This document shows positions 57,823 through 64,000 of a DNA stretch of 64,000 nt, in pieces. The notes beneath the pieces are model-generated. The model had not been told where the DNA came from, made no database searches, and worked only from the letters and a program-made list of their open reading frames with translations. Both the position numbers and the translations under genes were made by a program. Numbering within the stretch: the first letter of the stretch is position 1; each line of letters starts with the position of its first letter. This DNA is from Agapanthus africanus. Taxonomy: Eukaryota; Streptophyta; Magnoliopsida; Asparagales; Amaryllidaceae. The stretch lies in NCBI GenBank assembly GCA_030015575.1, contig JASDDO010000026.1, positions 447,679,096-447,743,095 on the forward strand, given 5' to 3'.

Positions 57823-58770
57823 ATCCCATGCTCAGCATTGATTATTATGCATCTCATCCTGTAGTCGTAGTACCTGATAGAGTACTTTTGCATGATTATT
57901 GTATACCCTGCTCATCATTTATTGATGTTATTAAATTGCACTTGTTAGGCATGATTATTGCGTATCCAGTTCACCGTATAGATATTATATGTTGGCATAT
58001 GTTAGAGTATCGCAGTGCGTGCAAACTCGTGATTACCTTTATATGTTATCTACTATTCACGAGTTGGCAACTCACCGCCGTTGTGACACAGTATTTGCAG
58101 GTTGCCCCTTCAGAATAGTCGCGGCAGGGCTACATTCTTGCATCTTTTGATATGGATACCAATGCAGTTACCGCGTGAGCCCTTTTGCTGATAGGTGGGT
58201 TTTTGTGGTATCCGTTTATTTTCCAGTTGTACATACTATTGTATCTAGTACTCTCCATCTACTATTCATGTATTGACTTAGAGACCAGTTGTGAGGATGA
58301 TGTATATTGTTTTCTTCTCTGGTGTCGAGCTCGTTGTGAGCCGACTTTATTTATGCAGTTTCATCTTTCATGTTGTCTTCACTTGTTTTTGCTCATTCTT
58401 CGCTACGGCGTCGTATATTATTCTATGGTGGTGATTGTTTCCGCCGTTGGGCGAGACTGCTCCCGTTTGGGATGATTTATTCTTATTGTATGCCATTTTA
58501 CTTATATCTTGTCTTGTACCCGATTTCGAGGCTAGTTTTTACAAAGGAAATGCTGCCGAAATTTTTAAAGAAAATAACTTAAAACTTTAAATAATTTTAC
58601 TATATTACCAAGGTTTTCTAAATTTTTTAACAAATGTTTCCATTAAATGCTCTAACACTCACTACTTTTAATGGTTTTGATTTCTGGGTTTTCGGCTTAC
58701 TTAGTCGCGTTATGCCTATAAACGTTACGTGGTTAAGTGCCGGTCACTGGACGAACTTTAGGTTATGACA
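57823..58770 (+). repeat. gypsy-1 3' LTR, second segment
   Basis: ATCCCATGCTCAGCATTG to GGTTATGACA, matching 18745-19692 of the 5' LTR. With 24678-27369 it gives a 3640-bp LTR. Reading frames here are repeat-derived. Confidence 0.93.
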
Positions 58771-58775
58771 AATAC
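58771..58775. repeat. Target-site duplication of gypsy-1, right copy (AATAC)
   Basis: Matches 16054-16058. The copia-2 coding relic resumes directly after it. Confidence 0.95.
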
Positions 58776-60216
58776 AAACCCTGATATAGATTTGCTGTCA
58801 TCCTTATCACTCTGGAAGCTCGAATCGGTAAAGGCCTCCATTTGGAGATCTCCGTTACCATACACCAAGAACATTTCTTTAGTCCTTCCCAAGTACTTAA
58901 GAATGTTCTTTACAGCTGTCCAGTGATTCTCCCTTGGGTTGGACTGGTACCTGTATACTAAACCCAGTGCATAAGCTACATCAGGGCGTGTACATAACAT
59001 CGTATACATTATAGATCATACAGCAGAAGCGTAGGGTATAATACTCATGCAAGCTCTCTCTTCATCATTCTTTGGGCAAAAGTCCTTGGAGAGAGTGACT
59101 CCATGACTACCGGGTAACGCACCCCGCTTGGAGTCTTCCATACTAAACCACTTTAGGATGGTGTTAATGTACCTGGTTTGGAACAATCCCAACAACCTTT
59201 TAGATCTATCTTTATAGATCTTCATGCCCAATATGTTCGAGGCATCACTCAAGTCCTTCATGGAGAACCTTTGTGATAAGAATAGTTTGACCGATTTTAG
59301 CATAGGAACATCGTTTCTTACCAAAAGAATCTCATCCACGTATAATACGAGGAATGTGACAGCACTTCTTACACTCTTTTTATAAACACAGGATTCATCT
59401 GGATTTTTGACGAAATCAAACTCTTTGATAACATAATCAAAACACATGTTCCAACTCCGTGATGTCTGCTTTAATTGATAAATGTATTTAAGCAACCTAT
59501 ATGCTTTCTCGCTGCTCCCACTATCAATGAAGCCCTCCGGCTGATCCATATAAACGTATTCATCTAAATCAGCATTTAGAAAAGCTGTTTTAACGTCCAT
59601 CTTCCAGATTTCATAATTGTAGTGAGCAGCAATAGCAAGTAGGATCCGAATGGATTTACGCATGGCTACAGGATAAAAGGTTTTGTCATAGTCCAGCCCT
59701 GGTCTTTGTTAAACTCCTTTCGTCATAGGCCTTGCCTTATAAGTCTCTACCTGCCCATCTACACCGATCTTTCTCTTAAAGATCCATTTGCACCCTACGG
59801 GTTTTACCCCAGAGGGTACAACATCCAAAGTCCATACTTTGTTGATGTACATAGACTCTATTTCGGATCTCATGGCATCCAGCCACTTCACATAGTCACC
59901 ACTCGTGATAGCTTGCTGAAAACTGGTAGGGTCATCATCATCCATAATGCAATCTTCACCATCACCATCAACGAGAAAGCCGTAGTATCTCTCCGGTGGG
60001 TGAGAAGTCCTACCAGATCTACGGAGCGGCAGAGGTTCATAAGTTTTTGTTGCAACATCAGGTTCAACTAAGTCGTCATTTGTAACTTTTGTCTCTAGAA
60101 CCTCGTCTAGATCTACCACATTGCCATCAGTATCATTTGGAAAAATCTCATTTTCTAAAAATGTGGTATAATGAGAAACAAACACCTTTTGTTCCTCCTT
60201 GTGGTAGAAAAGATAT
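58776..60216 (-). pseudogene. copia-2 integrase end-RT-RNase H remnant
   Basis: Minus-strand continuation upstream of the 15639-16058 piece. Readable pieces: 59709-60185 (integrase C-terminal part, HPPERYYGFL, WIFKRKIGVDGQVETYKAR), 59016-59663 (RT; the active site reads YVDE where YVDD is normal) and 58776-59009 (RNase H, FTDSSFQSDKDD). The three pieces are in one frame, separated by two stops (59709-59711 and 59016-59018). The YVDD-to-YVDE change shows loss of RT activity in addition to the stops. Interrupted at 60217 by gypsy-2. Confidence 0.9.
60212..60216. repeat. Target-site duplication left of gypsy-2 (GATAT)
   Basis: The copia-2 sequence GTGGTAGAAAAGATAT stops here where copia-4 continues CCATAAGAATTC. 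The right-hand copy lies outside the window. Confidence 0.55.
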
Positions 60217-60698
60217 TGTTCATACCAGAATATTGCATTTTATACCGCCTATTCTTACGCTCGGTTATTTATAAGTAGGTGCTTTTAATCCGTGTTTGCT
60301 ACATATTTACAGGCCACAGTTTTCTAGTCCAAAATAATGCAATTGATGCAAAATCTCCACTGCTACGCCAAAATACAGAACATCTGTTGACAGCAGATAA
60401 AAGCCGGCTTCCGGTCATCCGTATCCGTCCAGTGCCGCTTACCAGTTCCAGAGACAAGATATATGACAGTGGTCATTCGTGTCTCGGACAAGCACAGAGA
60501 ACGAGGGGGGCAGCACAAGAATCAATGGGTGCGCGGAGCTCGAGGGAGAAAGGTCAAATCAATCAAAAGTTAAGCTATGTTTGGACTGTGCAGATCTGAT
60601 GCAACTGTGGAAGCAAATTGCAGTTTGGTATATGTAGAACAACACAGGACAGAAGAATAGGCAATCCCACAAAATACGATCACCCAACTCCACCAAGT

Positions 60699-60747
60699 GG
60701 CCGCGGAACCGCGGCCAATAGGGGGTCTAGGCCGCGGTTCCGCGGCC
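60699..60747. repeat. Double GC palindrome in gypsy-2 LTR
   Basis: GGCCGCGGAACCGCGGCC (60699-60716) and GGCCGCGGTTCCGCGGCC (60730-60747). Each is self-complementary except for its two central bases, and the two are exact reverse complements of each other, so several alternative hairpins or a cruciform are possible. Confidence 0.9.
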
Positions 60748-60837
60748 ATATAGGCTCCTCTCTCTGACGTTTTTTAGGGGTAGTTTGGGTACTTCATATT
60801 GAGCCAGATTCTTGCCCTAGGTTTCCAGTTGCCTTCC

Positions 60838-60847
60838 TATAAATACC
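60838..60847 (+). promoter_or_regulatory. TATA box of gypsy-2 LTR
   Basis: CTATAAATAC, a close match to the plant TATA consensus, with a pyrimidine-rich stretch 60 to 90 bases downstream. Transcription start would be expected near 60870. Confidence 0.6.
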
Positions 60848-61922
60848 CCAGATATGAGCCAATCCAAAGGGTGAATTTCTTTAGCCTCTTTTTGTTAGTT
60901 TTAGTTCTTCTTCTTCTTCTTCTTCATTCCTCCTCCATGGAAATGTAGTGAGAGCATTGAGTGGATGTTAATGAAGATGAGGGCTTTTGTATCATTCTCT
61001 TTTGTTTAACTTTCCCTTGAGATTCTTGCTTTCTCTTGATCATTCAACCTCTTCATTGAGCTTGAATGGTTAAGGGTTAGTTATTGATCTCAAAGGTCGT
61101 ATTTTCTTATGGAATTAGCGCTTCATTTCATATGCGTTCTCTACCCTTCTCTTGATCTTGTAACCTCTTGATTGAGCTTGCAAGTTTAAGGGTTGGCTAT
61201 TGATCCCATGCTTGTCTTGAGTTCTAGTTTCTTGTTCTTTTTATCACTTTTTATTACTTGCTTATTATTATCTTGCTTTACTTTCTTGCAATTTAATTCA
61301 TGCACTTAATTACTTGTAATCTTTTCTTTTCTTTGTTCTTTTCTTTTGCTCTCTTTTGTTCATTTTGTGAATGGTTGTAATTATTGTTGTTAAGATGAAT
61401 ACGGTATTGTAAGTTAATATCTTCTTTCTCATTTCCTTTTCCCGTTATTTTCCATTGAACTCCGCCCAAACCATACGCAAGCGCTCCGTTAGGCACCCTA
61501 CCCTAACAAGGTAACGGTGATTCCTAACCGCGACCGGTTGCGTTCGGTTTGGCCGGAGGCGAAAGCAAGAGACAAGAACGGAAGGACAAGGGTAAATAAG
61601 CCGTATTCCACGAATACCGCGCTTAAATCCCCTAATCCACGTTGTTGCCGATTGCTTTAGCTTCAATAGGTCAAGACTCGGCTCAAAGGTTTTGAGTACG
61701 AATTTCTTTAGCTTACAATCTCGTATCTTTTTCTTAACAACTTTATACTTGCAAATAGTACACATAGGTTAGATTGAAAAAACACATACAGATTCTTTAT
61801 TGACTCGTCTAAGACAAGAAAGGACATACATCCATCTCCCTGTGGATCGACCCGTGCTCAACCAGCTAGCTGCATAGCGACACCGTCTTGATTGCGGTTA
61901 ACTTTAAATACTAACAATCAAA

Positions 61923-61940
61923 TGGCGCCGTTGCCGGGGA
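61923..61940 (+). other. gypsy-2 primer binding site (tRNA-Asp)
   Basis: TGGCGCCGTTGCCGGGGA, 18 bases complementary to the 3' end of tRNA-Asp, six bases after the LTR. Confidence 0.93.
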
Positions 61941-62965
61941 GACGGTAGCGTATTTTCTTTCTTGTTATTCGGGTTAATATTCTTTTTGTATATATTTAAA
62001 AAAAAATTTCTTTTTGTTATTTTTGATCATTTTTGTGGGCAAGTGTGCAGATTTTTGCGTATTTGCAAACTGCAATTGTGGGGGAGCAAAGTGTACATTC
62101 AAAGTTAAGGTGATTGCAAAGTACAGTGCCAAAGATCCGGGTAGTTTGACCCGCGCAAGCGAACTTTTCAAAGCTTACCGGATTTGATTCAACGGGGGTT
62201 TCCTAACCCAAAAACTTAACGGTACGTACTTTACTAACACCTTCTTCTCAAATCCGACGCATCCAATATACTATTCTTTGCAGGATTCTTTGCAACCTCT
62301 AAAAATTGACTAACCCGTATTTGTTGCAGTGCCGCGCTTAAACTAAAAAACGATTTTTTGATTCTTTATAGATTTTTTATTGAATTGCGCATTGCATCAA
62401 TTAATACGGACTTAAGGGCAAGTGAAACCCACAACATACGGTAAAGGATTTCATCACCTTTTCCGTGGCCAACAAATCACGAACTTGAGCAAAACGTTTA
62501 CCCGCACAAAATTTAAAAAAAATTAGACTTTAAGCCTTAAGGACTTCGCGCTCACTAGGAGAAGTTAACTGTGTTTAGAAGCTCGCTTAACGGTATATTG
62601 TTTACGGGGTGTCTAGGAAAGTGTTAACGGCGAAACCGCCAAAAGAGAAAGGGTTATTTAATTAAGGAACTTCGCGAAAACGTTGGAAAACCTCCCCTTA
62701 TCTCTGCACTTACCTGGCCTCGTGATCAGTGTATCTTGAGCCCGTTTCTCGACACAGTTTTACTTCGACAATCAAGTTCTGGAGCAGGTCTAGTTGACCT
62801 AGGTGAACCCTAGAACGATTAGGTGTGTGGTATTTTTGTGTCGTGATCGTTTTTGTCCATATTCTTTTTGTGTGTATATTTCATTCTTTTGACAATATAT
62901 AAAAAAAAATATCACATTCTTTTTCCCCTCCTTTTTCTCTACCTTTCTTTCTCTCTCTTCATATC
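61941..62965 (+). other. gypsy-2 leader
   Basis: One kilobase without a coding frame. Holds the module shared with copia-3 at about 62567-62722 and a pyrimidine-rich stretch (62920-62960) just before the ATG. The rest shows nothing I can identify. Confidence 0.7.
62567..62722 (+). other. Copia-like leader module inside gypsy-2
   Basis: Blocks CTCGCTTAACGG, GTCTAGGAAAGTGTTAACGG, TTTAATTAAGGAACTTCGCG, CGTTGGAAAACCTCCC and ACCTGGCCT occur in the same order and spacing as in the copia-3 leader. Identity over 62657-62696 is 39 of 40 bases. Confidence 0.85.
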
Positions 62966-64000
62966 ATGGGTACCCCACCTCGAAAAACTCTTGCCGAACT
63001 TTGGTACCCACAACCAGACATTACTTCTTACGGTTCTTGCTTTGGCCGAACATCGAACGACCCCTCCATGCCCAAAGTTTCACTGAAAGATCGCATAGCA
63101 GCGTCTAGGACAAACACTTGCACTCCTCATTCCACTTTGTATCAACCTTTTCAACCTCCCACACCCGCTTATGTTGATACCCCTTCTGCAAGTCGTCCTT
63201 TGTCCATCGCTGAACGTATTGAACAATCACGTAGCCGATCTTTCACTCCTTTCACCACTTCAAATTCTTGGGATTAACAGTTTCATTCACCTTCTTATCC
63301 AACTTTTGATCCTACCCCTGTCCAACCATTCAATTCCTACCAGTCCTACCCTACTTTTGCACCTTCCCTAGGCATTGCTTCAAAACCGCCATTTGGGAGT
63401 TTTCAGTATCCAAACAACTTTGAATCTTTTACTGAAACCCCTTCACAACCCATGTCTAGTCTGGAACAGTCGTTGGAAGACTTTAGGGTAGCGTCAAGCC
63501 AACAGATGATGGATTTGAATGCGTCCATGGCCGCTCTCATACAACCAACTGACCCGGTAGCTAGTTTCCAGCTAGCTCCAAATTTTCCAATGTATGCTGA
63601 GGCGGTAGGACAGGCTGAGAATTTGAGTGGAGAAAGTGAGCTGTATACCCTTCCAAATCAAACCTACCCGTCTCAAATTAAATCCCACAACTCCTGTGTT
63701 GAAAGTCTATCAAGTGTCCCAAATGAATTATCAGTTGGAGATAGAACAGATAATGAGTTGTGTGACTTTGTAGTGTTTGATTTGCCCGATTGTGAAGGGT
63801 CCCTTTCGAGTGAAACCACACCCAATCCTTTTGACCTCTACACCTCCACTCTAGAACTTGAATTGATTAATATCCATGCTTTTGTTGAGATGTCTGAGAA
63901 TATTGATTTTCACTTGATTGAGGATATTGACGCCGGGAATATTTTGGATGGTGAACCTGTAGATTTGGCAGAAGTTTTCTCTCCAATTCATCATCCCGAG
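62966..64000 (+). pseudogene. gypsy-2 Gag-like frame with one stop, continues past window
   Basis: Starts MGTPPRKTLAELWYPQPD, recalling the RTL-EL-PD start of Athila/Tat Gag proteins. A Ser/Pro/Thr-rich stretch follows, then one in-frame TAA at 63275-63277. The same frame stays open for the remaining 241 codons to the edge. The second half holds SLEDFRVASSQQMMDLNASM, helix-like, and then an acidic stretch. I see no capsid core or zinc knuckle, which may lie further on or be absent. It may also be an upstream accessory ORF. Function uncertain. Confidence 0.6.

Larger units (their letters stand above)
60217..61916 (+). repeat. gypsy-2 5' LTR
   Basis: Contains two mirrored GC palindromes (60699-60747), a TATA box (60838), a CTT-repeat pyrimidine stretch (60905-60935), and two related stretches of about 60 bases (about 61036-61095 and 61150-61210) that share AACCTCTT and ATTGAGCTTG. 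Confidence 0.88.
60217..64000 (+). mobile_element. gypsy-2: Ty3/gypsy element with tRNA-Asp primer, 5' part
   Basis: LTR 60217-61916 (1700 bp, TGTTCATACC to AATACTAACA), primer site 61923-61940, leader to 62965, then a Gag-like frame that runs off the right edge. The primer site TGGCGCCGTTGCCGGGGA complements plant tRNA-Asp and is typical of the non-chromovirus Athila/Tat branch. RT and integrase are not in view, so lineage and completeness cannot be judged. Confidence 0.88.

Noticed and set aside
62471-62490. GTGGCCAACAAATCACG in the gypsy-2 leader as a fourth type of hairpin-array core
   Set aside because: Single copy and in the opposite sense to the copia arrays; probably chance.

Overview
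The window is flowering-plant DNA made entirely of LTR retrotransposons. No host gene, rRNA, tRNA gene or CRISPR array was found in 64 kb. The plant assignment rests on Ty1/copia elements primed by initiator-tRNA-Met (TGGTATCAGAGC), a Ty3/gypsy chromovirus with a chromodomain-like tail, and a second gypsy element with a tRNA-Asp primer site (TGGCGCCGTTGCCGGGGA). The species cannot be named from the sequence. Names used here (copia-1 to copia-4, LARD-1, LARD-2, gypsy-1, gypsy-2) are local labels. LARD means a large non-autonomous LTR element with no coding capacity.

Layout by nesting. Level 0: copia-1 (+), 1-3641, decayed. Level 1: copia-2 (-), inserted in copia-1, visible as 3642-4749, 14658-16058 and 58776-60216. 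Level 2, all inside copia-2: LARD-1 (-, 4750-14652, duplication TAACG), gypsy-1 (+, 16059-27369 plus 57823-58770, duplication AATAC) and gypsy-2 (+, 60217 to beyond the window). Level 3: LARD-2 (-, 27370-57817 including its own insertions, duplication ATTTT), inside the 3' LTR of gypsy-1. Level 4, both inside the left LTR of LARD-2: copia-3 (+, 29088-39225) and copia-4 (-, 39502-49867, duplication ATACT). Removing each insertion rejoins its host at single-base precision, which is the main support for these coordinates.

Only copia-3 looks fully competent. It has one uninterrupted 1316-residue Gag-Pol and two 2072-bp LTRs in which I saw a single difference. Copia-4 is nearly intact but has a one-base deletion between integrase and reverse transcriptase. 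Copia-1, copia-2 and gypsy-1 are pseudogenes; gypsy-1 carries about 17 in-frame stops, mostly TAG. The two LARDs share decayed copia pol remnants plus intact LTRs, primer sites and polypurine tracts, so they were probably copied in trans by coding relatives such as copia-3 or copia-4.

The most interesting material is in the 2-kb leaders between primer site and gag. (1) Five copia-type leaders carry three hairpins. Their loop cores are near-identical within an element but differ between elements, while the stems are kept by compensating changes. (2) A leader module of about 130 bp is shared between copia elements and gypsy-2, with 39 of 40 bases identical over its core between copia-3 and gypsy-2. 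It is missing from both LARDs, which do keep the three hairpins. (3) A GC-rich hairpin lies about 210 nt after the primer site in copia-3 and both LARDs. (4) A splice-acceptor-like polypyrimidine/CAG tract sits just before gag in all five. These suggest separable RNA modules for copying or packaging and for translation.
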